Shown here one piece after another: positions 34,226-45,141 of a stretch of 64,000 nt of DNA. Within the stretch, counting starts at the first letter, position 1. Each line of letters begins with the position of its first letter. Source of the stretch: Pseudogymnoascus destructans (taxonomy: Eukaryota; Ascomycota; Leotiomycetes; Thelebolales; Thelebolaceae); the NCBI RefSeq assembly GCF_001641265.1, contig NW_020167543.1, positions 273,501 through 337,500 of the forward strand, given 5' to 3'. The notes under the pieces are model-generated. The model saw only the letters and a list, made by a program, of their open reading frames with translations, did not search any database and had not been told where the DNA came from. A program made the position numbers and the translations under genes.

Positions 34226-35166
34226 ATGAGTTACAACCTCCTGGCGAACGAGGCATCACATAAGGATTCGGAGAACGACCCTGCCGATCGCACTCCTTCG
34301 ATACATCGTTTAAACCACTATAAGATCTTGTTTTTCTTATGCTCTTCGTCTGGGTGGGAAGTTTTAGCACTTGGGCATGGTTACAATATACTAAACAAGC
34401 AGATCAAGAATCTAAACGTTCTCCCTTTCTGCCTGGTAAGTCGCTCTAGCTTTAGATTGGGTTATCTGACGCTGGTTTTTAAGTACCTCGGAGAGGTGCA
34501 ACTTTCCAGTCGGATCCGAGCTTCCAGTTTACAAACGTCGATCAAGGGAATTCGTCTTGGGGGTCCTTATTTCCGAGTCCGTTCACGCTCTATTTTTGCC
34601 TTTTATATATGTCTAATTCATATACCAGCTGGTAGTGGCATGGTTACAACTGCGCAGCCCGAAAGATATAATTTGTCGCCAAGTTTCCCTGATCATCATA
34701 AAAACTCCACCTCCACGAAGGGCGAAGTGTACTCCATGTCTATGTATCACCAACTACATTGCCTCGGAAGCTCTATCAGTTTTGCACTACTACGACGTAT
34801 CTGACTTTGTTCTACAGGCATCGATTAGGCAGCACTTCGGCTCGATAACTGGAATATTTAACAAGGAAGGCGACAAATCAACAGCCAGTGGGCGCGTTTT
34901 TCGTCCTGAATCGCATCTCGACCACTGTTTTGACTATTTGAGACAGGTATAGCATTCAAACCTTGCCATCATTCATTCGATAGCTAACTCTCTGGAACAA
35001 AAGGCAATTATGTGTGCCTGGGGATTTAGCACTCGAGTCATCAGTGGTGCCTAACGAGTTTGAATTTAATGGTTGGGGAACATCACACCAATGCGCAGAT
35101 TGGCGTGTGATGTCGGACACTGCAACTGCTCATAGATATATGTACGATCCATATGAAGAAATGTGA
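34226..35166 (+). pseudogene. UstYa-like (DUF3328) oxidase-family relic
   Basis: The pieces of a UstYa-like protein occur in order: MSYNLLANEASH with a following membrane-like segment, an intron with GTAAGT near 34436, SDPSFQFTNVDQ and SSWGSLFPSP, GEVYSMSMYHQLHCLGS (first HxxHC motif), ESHLDHCFDYLRQ (second HxxHC motif), AIMCA, and EFEFNGWGTSHQCADWRVM to a stop at 35166. UstYa-like proteins modify fungal ribosomal peptides and other metabolites. Both HxxHC motifs are present, but at least two frameshifts (near 34770 and 35015) separate the pieces, so the gene is decayed unless the read contains errors. Confidence 0.72.
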
Positions 35167-35697
35167 ATAGCGCATACTGGTTCAGCCCCAACTGCTGGTG
35201 GTGGTGTTCCCTCGAATGCGGTGGTAAACAGATGGGGCGAAAATTTAAGGTTGTGACCCAAGTACGATTAAAGGGTTTAACATATCCTTAGTATTCGCCG
35301 ATTCTCTTACAAACCTGTTCCGTCAAATCAGATACAGTCTGCGAATTCGCACACACGGTGCCTCTTAATGCACCTCCGCACTCCTAAACCCCCTCACTGC
35401 CATACCCCACAAATCATTCTTGCTACGGAATACTTACCCGTTAGAGTATTTATAAATGAAAATGGCTCCGTTCATGACTGCAGGTGGTCACCTACTTGGC
35501 TTTTGACCCCTCATAAATGATATTCTTATGCATAAAAAGTCAGCACTAGCTTGGAAACTCGAAGCAATGATGTCCGTCAGCAAAGCAATACAGTATTTGG
35601 TACGGCTAAATACGACTGATTCAGGCTACAGGACATTTACGAACTCAAGATCAGCTCTTATGGACAGAACCAGCCACATCGGCAATGAACTCTAGGG
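35167..35697. other. Spacer
   Basis: No gene supported in this AT-rich stretch. Confidence 0.4.
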
Positions 35698-35705
35698 TAT
35701 AAATA
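35698..35705 (+). promoter_or_regulatory. TATA box (TATAAATA)
   Basis: A consensus TATA box lies about 107 bp upstream of an ATG at 35805, followed by a CA-rich leader (CAACGCAACCAACAGAG). This suggests that the small gene at 35.8 kb was, or still is, transcribed. Confidence 0.5.
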
Positions 35706-35809
35706 TCAACTTAATCTTCTGTGTTTAAGAATCACAACGCAACCAACAGAGAACACTTCGTACACCAGCTCAACCTAAAAGTTCAGTTCTATAACTCAGA
35801 TAGCATGCC

Positions 35810-36013
35810 TTGATCACCGTCGTGAGCCTTATGGCTGTTACAAATGCTGCTCCCGATGCACTTGTCAGGAAGGCTCTTGATTCTGCTGTTATGCAATATC
35901 CGGGGGATCTCAGCATGGACTTGATCAAACGCTCCCAAGCTGCAGCTCGATGCAACGTTGCCTGCCCTTGCAACTGGTGCGGCATCACCATTTGCCGCCA
36001 ATTCAACTGCTAG
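35810..36013 (+). pseudogene. Small secreted Cys-rich peptide, start codon out of frame
   Basis: The frame reads LITVVSLMAVTNAAPDAL, like a signal peptide with cleavage near TNA-AP, then LVRKALDSAV, and ends in a 21-residue tail with six cysteines (CNVACPCNWC..CRQFNC). The only upstream ATG near the TATA box, at 35805, is one base short of this frame and meets a TGA after two codons. The options are a recent one-base loss, a sequencing error, or an internal start at MAVTNAAPDAL (35831), which would weaken the signal peptide. The size and cysteine pattern resemble an effector or peptide precursor. No family recognised. Confidence 0.45.
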
Positions 36014-36681
36014 AGCTTAGTGTACTGTTGGACGACGCCATAAGAGCACCGTGTTAACTATTAAAGTGTAGACAAAACCTTGAAATGAGGAAGCTAGATT
36101 TATGCTGCTGAATTTCAGATTGTTTGGGGCCATGCTTGTCGAGCAGTTGTAGTACGGCTCATAACACTCATTATAATGCAGTTCTAGAGAAAGCTTAAGA
36201 TAAATCAAAGTTTATTTCCAGGCTAAATATATTGTCAACAATCTCAGACGTGGATGTTTGTGATATAACATATACCTGGCCCGCTGAGCATAACGTAAAT
36301 TAATCGCTGTTGTTCCTTTGATATTATAGAGATTATTTACATGTTGGGTTTAATATAGCCTGGATAGAGACTGAAATTATTATCTTGTCCGTATACGATG
36401 AGTGCAATAGGCTTCATTATACTAATTCCCTCACGTGTGCATTGTCAGCATTAAGACATCGCATCATCTGCTCTATTAGGACATCTTCCCAGCTTAGAAC
36501 ACTACCTTTGCCGATATGACAGAGGTCAGAATGGGATTTGGTCAACGCAAATGATAACTAATTAATCCACCATTTTACAAATGTGCGAGGTTATTTGAGG
36601 GGAATTATAAAAATTATTATTCTCCTATTGACAGATGTGACAAGAACAGCCACGAACATTAGATACTGCATATCTATAAGG
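36014..36681. other. AT-rich spacer
   Basis: Very AT-rich, no gene supported. Confidence 0.45.
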
Positions 36682-37093
36682 CTACAATGAGCTAACATAT
36701 TTGACACTCTTTGCCTTGGTCCCTAGATCAAAGCACAAGCTGGCCTTGTTATCGCCAAACTCTGTAACCGCTGAGATTTCATCTTGACAGTCCGGATCGC
36801 TGTAAAATTTCACCTGGGCGTCACAAAAGTTCGGGCCGAAGATCTGAGCAGATGTCATGACTTTTGGTGCAGCAACACAGGCTCCCGTAGTGACAGGGCC
36901 AGTAATAATGGTGCCACCCACGCACTCAAGGTCGGTATATCCGAAGAATTGGCGTGTATCGCACTGCTCAACATGTTGTCCTGGATGAGCGAGTACGACC
37001 GCAGCCAACACCACGAGCTTTAATATCTATATAGTTGTTAAAAACAAATCAAACTCTATCTTACAATGGAAGTAATCTTACTGTAGATTGTAT
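36682..37093 (-). pseudogene. Small secreted Cys-containing protein with ATG changed to ATA
   Basis: Exon 2 (37026-36682) encodes ILKLVVLAAVVLAHPGQ, a clear signal peptide core, then VEQCDTRQFFGYTDLEC, SAQIFGPNFCDAQV, YSDPDCQDE and LCFDLGTKAKS, with six cysteines in the mature part. A good intron (GTAAGA at 37081, TTTTTAACAAC branch, TATATAG at 37027) joins it to a 12-nt first exon reading ATA-CAA-TCT-ACA. No ATG is available in frame. An original ATG changed to ATA fits a C-to-T change at CpA on the other strand. A TATATAA lies about 100 bp upstream. The protein is about 118 aa; family unknown. It may still start at a non-AUG codon. Confidence 0.6.
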
Positions 37094-37834
37094 TTTTAGC
37101 TGATAAAAGTATGTAGAACGAGATAAGTGGTGATTCTGTGTACTGGGTTTGAAAGTGAAGGTTGAAATTATCGACCAGATCAAGCCTTATATATAGCCAA
37201 TCTTTTCAACCTGTCTTCTCATGATTACCCGCATTCAAACATCAATGTTCATACAGTGAAGATATGCCGTGCTTACTCTTCTCTTATAAATCTTGCCGTA
37301 AGGTAGTATGCAAGCAATTTCCGGCGCAGCACTACATCGTATTTCGTATTGGTGCCGTTTTAACCGCAGACTGTATCATTTAAAGCACACCCTAACTGCC
37401 GTATCTCCTCTCTCCACATTTAAAGCAGTCGACCCTTGTCATGTCATACAACCCCATGTAACGACCTTAATGTTACGGCTTTCAGTGGAACTATCTACCG
37501 AGTAAGTATTCGTGTGGTAAACGGCAAAACTAATACTGAAACACTGACAGCAGCAGACTCTTCCGAAAGTGTGTGTTGGAAAGGAAGGACGGAAAGTGCG
37601 GATAGAGGAGCGAGGGGCTGTAACTACTTGTAGTTCTAAGGTCGAGGTAAATAATACGCTATGAAATAAACATATTAATCCGGCACGGCGTAGTGTTTAA
37701 TAAAATACTCGTTAATCTCCCCTGTGCCATGCTAGCCCCTAAATTTGCTGACTTTTCTCGCCGCAACCGCTGCCTCTAGGCCAGCTGTCACCTGAGATAG
37801 ACGCTCCTCGGCACCAGCGGACCTGTGTGGTCCC
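37094..37834. other. Spacer including promoter of the secreted-protein gene
   Basis: TATATATA at about 37185-37195 serves the minus-strand gene at 36.7-37.1 kb. The rest shows no gene. Confidence 0.4.
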
Positions 37835-40007
37835 TCACCAGCCAGACCGGCTGTGGAAGATCGACATCTCGCCGTCGAGAAGCAATTGGACAATCTCCAA
37901 ATGCCCTAACTTCATTGATATCTGCATGACCCTTCCGCAGTGGAAGTGAATTGGTGTTATCAAGTTGAGACCGTCGTATGGCTGATTATGGTACACGTGG
38001 TAGCAAGTTTTGGGATCCGCACCGTTTGCAAGCAGACGCTGGACCAGACCTACGTTGCCAGCCCTGGCTCAGGAACCCGATCTCCATCCTGCGCGAACTC
38101 GATTCGCACCAATGGTTGATGTTCATCCTGGGATTCATATCGTGACAAGAGGGGGTATGAAGTCTCCCTGTTGGAGTGGTGGTGCCACTCCGAGAGTACA
38201 TTGGTGAAAAAAAGGACTTGGGGGAGGAGGCCGATCTGATTCTTCGAAGTCACAGCGGACGCCGTTCACAAGTAGGATATTGACGATTGCTGTGTCCTGC
38301 TGATCCACAGCTAGACAAAGGCTTCTGGTCATTGAGACGCGGTTTGTTTTCGGATTCCCACGAGTTCCCGGTTCCTTCGCCTCACTGCCTTTATGAGGGC
38401 AGTCCCTGTGTCTGAAGGACTTTTCTCTAGGCAGTATCTTCATTTCCATCCCTAACCCTATCGATAGGATTCCAGTGTGTGAAACCGAAGAATTCCATTT
38501 TCTCGTATATAATACCTTTAGATTGTCGTCGCACTGCTGGGGGGTTGATTTTGTCGGGTTCAACTCTGAAGACCGTTGTGGCATTGATAGGTTTAAAGGG
38601 AGGCGTATATTTCCGCTCGAGTAGCTCATTCCAATCCACACCGTGGAAGAACTCGTGAGCTTTTACCTCGGAAGATCCGTTTGCCCCCAGGCGTTTTTCG
38701 GTTCTTTGTGGAGAACCCTGACTAGAAAGTCCCTGGCAGGTGGCGAAAGTCTGTCAGGGAGCTGTGGTAGGGGTTCACTGGTAATTCTACGTCGTCTCTC
38801 ATCGGCCTCTTTGTGGTAGAAAGGGGGTAATCAGGTCAATATCTCATAGAGAATAACCCCTAAACTCCACCAATCCACCTTTCGGGAAGTCTCTTGGCCG
38901 AGAACGACCTCGGGGGCTGGATACTCAGGTGTGCCGGGTATGATGTGATCCCTATCCTTCAGCTCCAGTCCGAAAAGGTCGGGACTGCATAGACTGACAT
39001 GGCCATAGGAGTCTAGAAGGATATTCTCCGGCTTCAGAGACGCGAGAATAATACCTTTGTCGTGCAGATATTCCAGCACACAGACTAGCTCAGCAGCATA
39101 AAATCTCGCAATGTCAACCTCAAAACGTCGCTCTCTTTGGAGGTGAGAAAAAAGGTGTCCGCCATTAGCCAGTCCTGAAAGAGGCTCAGCCCCTTAGACG
39201 ACTTGAAAGCAAATTTGAGCGGTGCGATAAAGGGATGTTCAACCCGGGAGTAAAGGATGTATGTCAGGTCTAGTCCAGGAACTTCTTTGTCTATGGGGAT
39301 GGTCTTCATGGCGTAGCATCGATTCGTGTCTTCCTTTTTGACATGGACAAGATCGCCAGTATTAACTTCTTCCAGTCCTCGAAGGGGAGTATCTCTTTCT
39401 CGACATAGGAAACCTCGAGTAGCACTTTTCCAGTCCCATGTTGGACATCGACCGACTTCGCACCCAGAGTGTGGGGTTCCAGAAATGGATTCAACTTGAT
39501 CGACCCAATGAGTACGACTTGATGTCCCTCCGAAGCATCCGATCTCCTGACGAACAAGTGGACAATAAGCTCAGAGAGGCAGAGAGTCAAACTTGATTGG
39601 AGTGTCATTACCCATCCAATGAACGCTTCCATGCCCTCCCCAACATATGGACTCAATGGATATTTGGAACTTTTCATATTCCAAGACAGCATAAGGGAGC
39701 CATCGTTTCCGCATATCTGGATCAGCAAACCCTACTGAACTAGACCCTTCGTCCAGATGTGGTAGGCTCAGATTAATAGCTTGGAAGAGTATAACAGAAT
39801 TCGTGTTCCGTGCGGACTGGACTGCTGCAAGGGAATGATTTCAGAAGGAGCTACAATAATTAGTGGGTACAGGCGCTTTCATAGTCAGAGGGCACATTCA
39901 AGCGTACCTTCATCTTCCAATAGACGACGAGTCAGCTTGGGAGCTGCCCACCAGCTCTTACTGCTCGTGCCCTCTCCAGGATCGACAGGGTCCTTGTCTA
40001 ATGACAT
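37835..40007 (-). pseudogene. AGC protein kinase with C-terminal ankyrin repeats, decayed
   Basis: Starting at an ATG at 40007 (MSLDKDPVDPGEGTSS), the pieces follow the Ypk/Gad8-like order in several frames. They are an N-terminal C2-like part (LIVHLFVRR, IGSIKLNPFLEP), YAMKTIPIDKEV, VEHPFIAPLKFAFKS, EYLHDKGIILASLKPENILL, GTPEYPAPEVVLGQ, VDWWSLGVILYEILT, a TGA, LPPFYHKEADERRR, LGANGSSEVKAHEFF, YTPPFKPINATTVF, then ankyrin-like LAVDQQDTAIVNILL and GHLEIVQLLLDG. The catalytic YRDLKPEN is LASLKPEN and the DFG region is disturbed. Frameshifts occur near 39590, 39310, 39080, 38700 and 38450, plus the stop at 38828. It is a relic of a kinase-ankyrin fusion. Confidence 0.8.
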
Positions 40008-40650
40008 CGTTGGTGGTTCTAGTTAAGCTTATTTAATAGGAAGTTACACATGTGGGGCGTGTTCAACGTCAGGTACGTGCGTACAGAGTGGGTCATTTAT
40101 GGACCAATAGCCAATTAGAGCTTTGGGCATAAATGTATAAGATTGTGCTCACAATATGAGAACTTGGACATAAGCCGGTTTTCAAGATAGTTAAATGGTA
40201 AAAGTATGGTCATATAGCTGATGCTGGTTATGGCTATTAGTTTAAATGTAGCCTGATCTTCTAGATCAATTTAAATTAGTATTCTTGATAGTTGCGACAC
40301 CAAGATGGATTATAATAGTATCAGTAAAACCTAAAAGCGTCATAGAAGAAGGTCAGACACAGTACTCAGCCAGTTACTCTCATAAATCTATAATCTTATG
40401 ATGGATCATTCATAAGGATCCTCAACTGTACCATCTCCTAACCTATAGGGAAAATAACGAATGCGCTGGGAATAAATGGTGCCTACTTGATCGTTTGCTT
40501 TTGGCTGTAAAAAACGGTTTATTCCGTTTTTTTTCTATATACCCCTAGCAATAGAGTCATGTCTTGTGCACGCATCACATACAATATACCTCCTAACGCC
40601 CGCTAACCCCACCAACGCTCCATTTAAACACCTCTCACGTCAAAGTAACT
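40008..40650. other. AT-rich spacer
   Basis: No gene supported. It includes the 3' flank of DIM1. Confidence 0.45.
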
Positions 40651-41892
40651 CTACGCGAAATGGAGTCCCTCAGCATTGAACCCAGCGAGCAAGCGGAGAA
40701 AGTCGTTCTCATCGCACTTCGCAGCGCGGCGATCCGCGAGTTCTGTCTCTTCGAGGACCCGCATGATCTTTGACCGGACGAGAGCCGCAACGCGGGTCTT
40801 GGGACGTTTGGACTTGGTTTTTTGTGGCGTAGCGGCAGATTTAGCGGCTAGTTCCTTGAAGAAGGAGGGCGTGTCGTCGTCTTCTCCTGCGTCGTCTGCC
40901 CCCCCATCGATGTCGCCGTCACCATCGACATCCATAATCCCATCCCACTCCTCTTGTGCTGGCCCGCTGTCTCCAATATCCATCTCCTCATCCTCACCAT
41001 CCACGACGCCCTCCTCAAGCGGAACGTCATTCATAGCACACCAAACTCGATAATTCCTCTCCACCAGAGCCAGAACCTCCTTCCCACTCCAACTCGCTCT
41101 CATAAGGCGATTCTTCCTCACAAAGCATACCCTGAGCATTCCATCCCACTCCTCCCAGCTGACGCCTGGACGATCGCTGCCAGTCTTCGGTTCGATGCGC
41201 ACCACAGACGATTCGACTTGTGGCGGGGGCTTGAAGTTGTTTTTCCCGACCTTCATGATGTGCGTTATGCGTGCCCAAAACTGGGCGTTCACGCTGAGGC
41301 GACAGTATAGGGCATCGCCGGGGCGGGCGGTCAGGCGGAGCGCGAATTCGCGCTGAAACATGAGAATCGAGGTTCGCGGCGGGTTGGGGAGGGAGAGAAG
41401 TTTGAAAACTAGCGGGGAAGAAATCTAGGGTATTTGTTAGCATGAGGGGTTCGACGAGGACGGAAGGGGAGGAAGGAGCAGATGGCGACGAACCTGATAT
41501 GGTGTATTGGAAATGCAGACGTCGAACGGGGGGAGCTCAGTTTTAATCACATCCCCTAGTAGAACATCTAGGCGTTTCTGCATCGGGGTGCCCTGAACAC
41601 GCTTCGTCACTTCGGCGGCCATGCGGGGATCGAGTTCCACTGCAATGACTTTGCGCGCCTTCTCAAGGATGCGGACTGTCAAGTTTCCTGTACCCGGGCC
41701 GACTTCAAGAACAACATCTGAGGGTTTCAAGTCGGCTTTCTGGACAATCGCTTCCGCTACACCGGGGTTCTTCAGGATATGTTGTCCGACGTTGGTGTTG
41801 AATTTGAAGACATTATTCGTTTGCTTTGCCGCTTTTTCGTATGGTGAGCTTGTCGCGGCGCTATTGCGCTTGCCACCCTTGAGTTTGCCCAT
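40651..41892 (-). CDS. DIM1: 18S rRNA dimethyladenosine transferase Dim1
   Basis: Dim1 uses S-adenosylmethionine to dimethylate the two adjacent adenosines near the 3' end of 18S rRNA and is needed for small-subunit maturation. Exons are 41892-41494 and 41424-40651 on the minus strand. The intron 41425-41493 (69 nt) has a GCTAAC branch and splits the catalytic motif NTPYQ-ISSPLVF. The protein is 390 aa. Also seen are VGQHILKNPGVAEAI, VLEVGPGTGNLTVRIL and the RITHIMKVGKNNFKPPPQVE segment. An acidic insert (GDGDIDGGADDAGEDDD) lies between the core and the conserved C-terminal part, common in filamentous fungi. It is divergent from PRP1. Confidence 0.95.
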
Positions 41893-42204
41893 TTCGCTCT
41901 AATGTGAGAGGAGAAAGGACGGAGTTCGGATTGCGGATTGTTTTAGAAACGAGAGTGCTCGCGACACTGCTGGAGAAAGAGGGTGAGGTTTCGTTTTGCG
42001 ACATAAAAAATCGCGGATTTCTTTGGTGGTGGTTGTGACTTTTTGTTGTTATCTTAGTGTGTGGGGCTTATCGCAACTAGCTAAATAATTAAGGTGTGGT
42101 CATGTGATTCAACCTGGTCTTTTCTGGCTTCGCCTTGAAATTCAACGCCACGATATTAGATTTTACATTTCGAAACACAAGAGTCCTAAGAGGCAGTCGC
42201 AAAG
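41893..42204. promoter_or_regulatory. Bidirectional promoter between DIM1 and PRP1
   Basis: The two ATGs are 312 bp apart and face outward, so this stretch must drive both genes. I see no TATA box or well-known site. Co-regulation of rRNA and mRNA processing genes is inference only. Confidence 0.6.
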
Positions 42205-45141
42205 ATGTCCGGACGTCGCGACTTTCTCAACCAACCGGCCCCAGAGAACTACGTCGCTGGTCTCGGTCGTGGTGCCACTGGATTTACTACTCGCTCAGAT
42301 CTTGGGCCAGCGCGCGAGGGCCCGAGTGAGGATCAGATCAAAGAGGCGCTCGCAAAGCGCGCGGCACAGCTCGGCGCAGCTGCCCCGTCAGCATACGGAG
42401 TTACTGAGAAAAAAGAAGAGGAAGACGACGACGAGCGCTTCCAGGATCCCGAGAACGAGGTCGGACTATTCGCTGGAGGGACGTATGATAGAGAGGACGA
42501 TGAGGCAGACAGGATATACCAAGATGTAGAAGAGAAGATGGATAGGCGGCGGAAGATACGCAGGTTTGTCCCCCACCCCCCCTCCCTCACCCCAACCCTG
42601 CATAGCAGATGGTTTATCAAAGATGAACAGAATACCGACCAGGCCTACAGGGAAGCACGCGAGAAAGCCGAGCGCGAAGAATATGAGCGTAACAATCCGA
42701 AGATCCAACAGCAGTTTGCGGACCTCAAGCGCGCACTTGGTACCGTTACCGATGAGGACTGGGCGAACCTACCAGAGGTGGGCGATCTGACGGGCAAGAA
42801 CCGCAGGAGCAAGCAAGCTCTGAGGAACAAGTTCTATGCCGTGCCGGATAGTGTATTAGCAGCCGCTGGGACCACGGGGCAAATGGGAACAACAATTATG
42901 GAAGACGGGATGGCATCGACGACAGAGCAAGGGGACGGAACCATGACAAATTTTGCGGATATCGGAGCAGCTAGAGATAAGGTCCTGCAGGTTCGATTGG
43001 ACCAGGCTTCAGCGAGCAGTGGTGGAGATTCTGTGGCGGGAAGCGCTACAAATATCGATCCTAAGGGTTATCTTACCAGTCTGGCAAAATCACAAATTGG
43101 CGAAGGCGATGCGCAAGTGGGCGACATCAAGCGCGCACGAGTGCTGCTGGAATCTGTCATTCGAACGAACCCGAAGCACGCTCCTGGCTGGATTGCGGCG
43201 GCGCGTCTGGAAGAACTTGCGGGCAAGATGGTTGCAGCAAGGAATGTCATCGCGCGGGGCTGCGAGCACTGTCCGAAGAGCGAAGATGTGTGGGTGGAAA
43301 ATATCCGACTCAACGACAACCACAATGCGAAGATTATTGCGGCAAACGCGATCAAGAATAACGATCACTCCATAACCCTTTGGATTGAAGCTATGAACCT
43401 TGAGGCAGAACCGAGGGCTAAGAAGAGGGTAATTCGCCACGCCTTAGATCACATCCCACAATCTGTTTTGCTATGGAAAGAGGCCGTCAATCTGGAAGAA
43501 GACCCAAACGATGCCAAGCTCTTGTTAGCCAAGGCAACAGAGATCATCCCGCTATCTGTGGAATTATGGCTTGCACTGGCTAGACTCGAAACCGCTGAAA
43601 ATGCGCAAAAGGTTCTCAACAAGGCTCGCAAAGCTGTCCCAACATCTCATGAAATTTGGATTGCTGCGGCAAGGCTTCAGGAACAACAAGAAGTGGCAAG
43701 TGGCGTTCCGAGCAAGATCAATGTCATGAAGCGTGCCGTCCAGGCTCTTGCAAAGGAGTCAGCCATGCTTAAGAGAGAAGACTGGATCACCGAAGCCGAG
43801 AAGTGTGAAGACGAAGGTGCAGTTCTGACCTGCGGCAACATCATCAGAGAAATTCTGGGGTGGGGCCTTGATGAGGACGATGACCGCAAGGACATCTGGA
43901 TGGATGATGCCAAGTCTAGTATTGGGCGAGGGAAATACGAAACGGCAAGAGCTATCTATGCCTACGCACTCCGCGTATTTGTCAACAGCAAGACCCTGTG
44001 GCTTGCTGCGGCTGACCTGGAGAAGAATCACGGCACAAGGGAGACATTGTCACAGTTGTTAGAGAAGGCTGTGGAGGCTTGCCCACAGAGCGAGGTTCTG
44101 TGGATGATGCTTGCCAAGGAGAAATGGCAGGCTGGGGAGATCCGGGAGGCAAGGATGGTACTCGGCAGAGCCTTCAACCAGAACCCGAACAACGAAGACA
44201 TCTGGCTTGCTGCTGTCAGGCTCGAAGCCGATAATGGCGAGCCGGACCAGGCGAGGAATCTGCTCAAGGTCGCGAGGCAAGAGGCTCCGACCAACCGTGT
44301 TTGGGTGAAGAGCGTTTCTTTCGAGCGCCAGCTTGGCAATGTCGACGCCGCGCTAGACCTTGTCAACGAGGCCCTGCAATTATTCCCTGCCGCTGACAAG
44401 CTGTGGATGATGAAGGGACAGATCTACGAAGGCGAAGGCAAACTTCCTCAAGCCCGCGAAGCCTACAGCACAGGAACAAAAGCCTGTCCCCCTTCTGTAC
44501 CGCTATGGCTGCTCTACTCACGCCTGGAGGAGAAGGCAGGAATGGTCGTCAAGGCCCGCTCTGTACTTGACCGTGCCCGCCTCGCTGTTACCAAGTCGCC
44601 AGAGCTGTGGGTGGAATCAATACGCGTCGAAAGACGAGCAAATAATATTAGCCAAGCAAAGGTTCTCATGGCGAAGGCTCTGCAAGAAGTCCCAAAGAGT
44701 GGTCTGCTGTGGAGTGAGTCTATTTGGCACTTGGAACCCCGAACGCAGCGCAAGCCTCGCAGTTTGGAAGCTATCAAGAAGGTTGACGACGATCCCATAC
44801 TCTTCGTGACCGTAGCACGCATCTTCTGGGGTGAGCGCAAGCTGGAGAAGGCGCAGAATTGGTTCGAGAGGGGCATTGCGTTGGACCCCGACTTGGGAGA
44901 TACTTGGGCGTGGTATTACAAGTTTTTGATGCAGCATGGAACGGATGTAAGTTTGCGAATTAACTCTCTGCAAAGACAGTCGCTAATATTAAATCAGGAG
45001 AAACGTGCAGACGTCGAGGCAAAGTGTATTCTTAGCGAGCCTAGGCATGGCGAGATATGGCAGAGCGTTGCGAAGGATCCGAAGAATGCGTCGAAGAAGA
45101 CAGTAGAGATCCTGAAGGCTGTGGTGACGCGCTTGGAGTGA
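42205..45141 (+). CDS. PRP1: Pre-mRNA splicing factor Prp1/Prp6 (U4/U6.U5 tri-snRNP)
   Basis: A scaffold of the tri-snRNP that bridges U5 with U4/U6. The PRP1 N-terminal domain (YVAGLGRGATGFTTRSDLGP) is followed by FADLKRALGTVTDEDW and a long series of HAT/TPR-like repeats (for example PGWIAAARLEELAGK, VWVENIRLN, DIWLAAVRLEADNG). Two introns are multiples of three and free of stops, so they hide inside one open frame: 42564-42650 (87 nt) and 44947-44997 (51 nt). Removing them restores RRKIRREAREKAEREE and QHGTDEKRADVEAKC. Spliced length is 2799 nt (932 aa), usual for the family. The end KAVVTRLE is typical. Confidence 0.93.
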   Translation: MSGRRDFLNQPAPENYVAGLGRGATGFTTRSDLGPAREGPSEDQIKEALAKRAAQLGAAAPSAYGVTEKKEEEDDDERFQDPENEVGLFAGGTYDREDDEADRIYQDVEEKMDRRRKIRRFVPHPPSLTPTLHSRWFIKDEQNTDQAYREAREKAEREEYERNNPKIQQQFADLKRALGTVTDEDWANLPEVGDLTGKNRRSKQALRNKFYAVPDSVLAAAGTTGQMGTTIMEDGMASTTEQGDGTMTNFADIGAARDKVLQVRLDQASASSGGDSVAGSATNIDPKGYLTSLAKSQIGEGDAQVGDIKRARVLLESVIRTNPKHAPGWIAAARLEELAGKMVAARNVIARGCEHCPKSEDVWVENIRLNDNHNAKIIAANAIKNNDHSITLWIEAMNLEAEPRAKKRVIRHALDHIPQSVLLWKEAVNLEEDPNDAKLLLAKATEIIPLSVELWLALARLETAENAQKVLNKARKAVPTSHEIWIAAARLQEQQEVASGVPSKINVMKRAVQALAKESAMLKREDWITEAEKCEDEGAVLTCGNIIREILGWGLDEDDDRKDIWMDDAKSSIGRGKYETARAIYAYALRVFVNSKTLWLAAADLEKNHGTRETLSQLLEKAVEACPQSEVLWMMLAKEKWQAGEIREARMVLGRAFNQNPNNEDIWLAAVRLEADNGEPDQARNLLKVARQEAPTNRVWVKSVSFERQLGNVDAALDLVNEALQLFPAADKLWMMKGQIYEGEGKLPQAREAYSTGTKACPPSVPLWLLYSRLEEKAGMVVKARSVLDRARLAVTKSPELWVESIRVERRANNISQAKVLMAKALQEVPKSGLLWSESIWHLEPRTQRKPRSLEAIKKVDDDPILFVTVARIFWGERKLEKAQNWFERGIALDPDLGDTWAWYYKFLMQHGTDVSLRINSLQRQSLILNQEKRADVEAKCILSEPRHGEIWQSVAKDPKNASKKTVEILKAVVTRLE

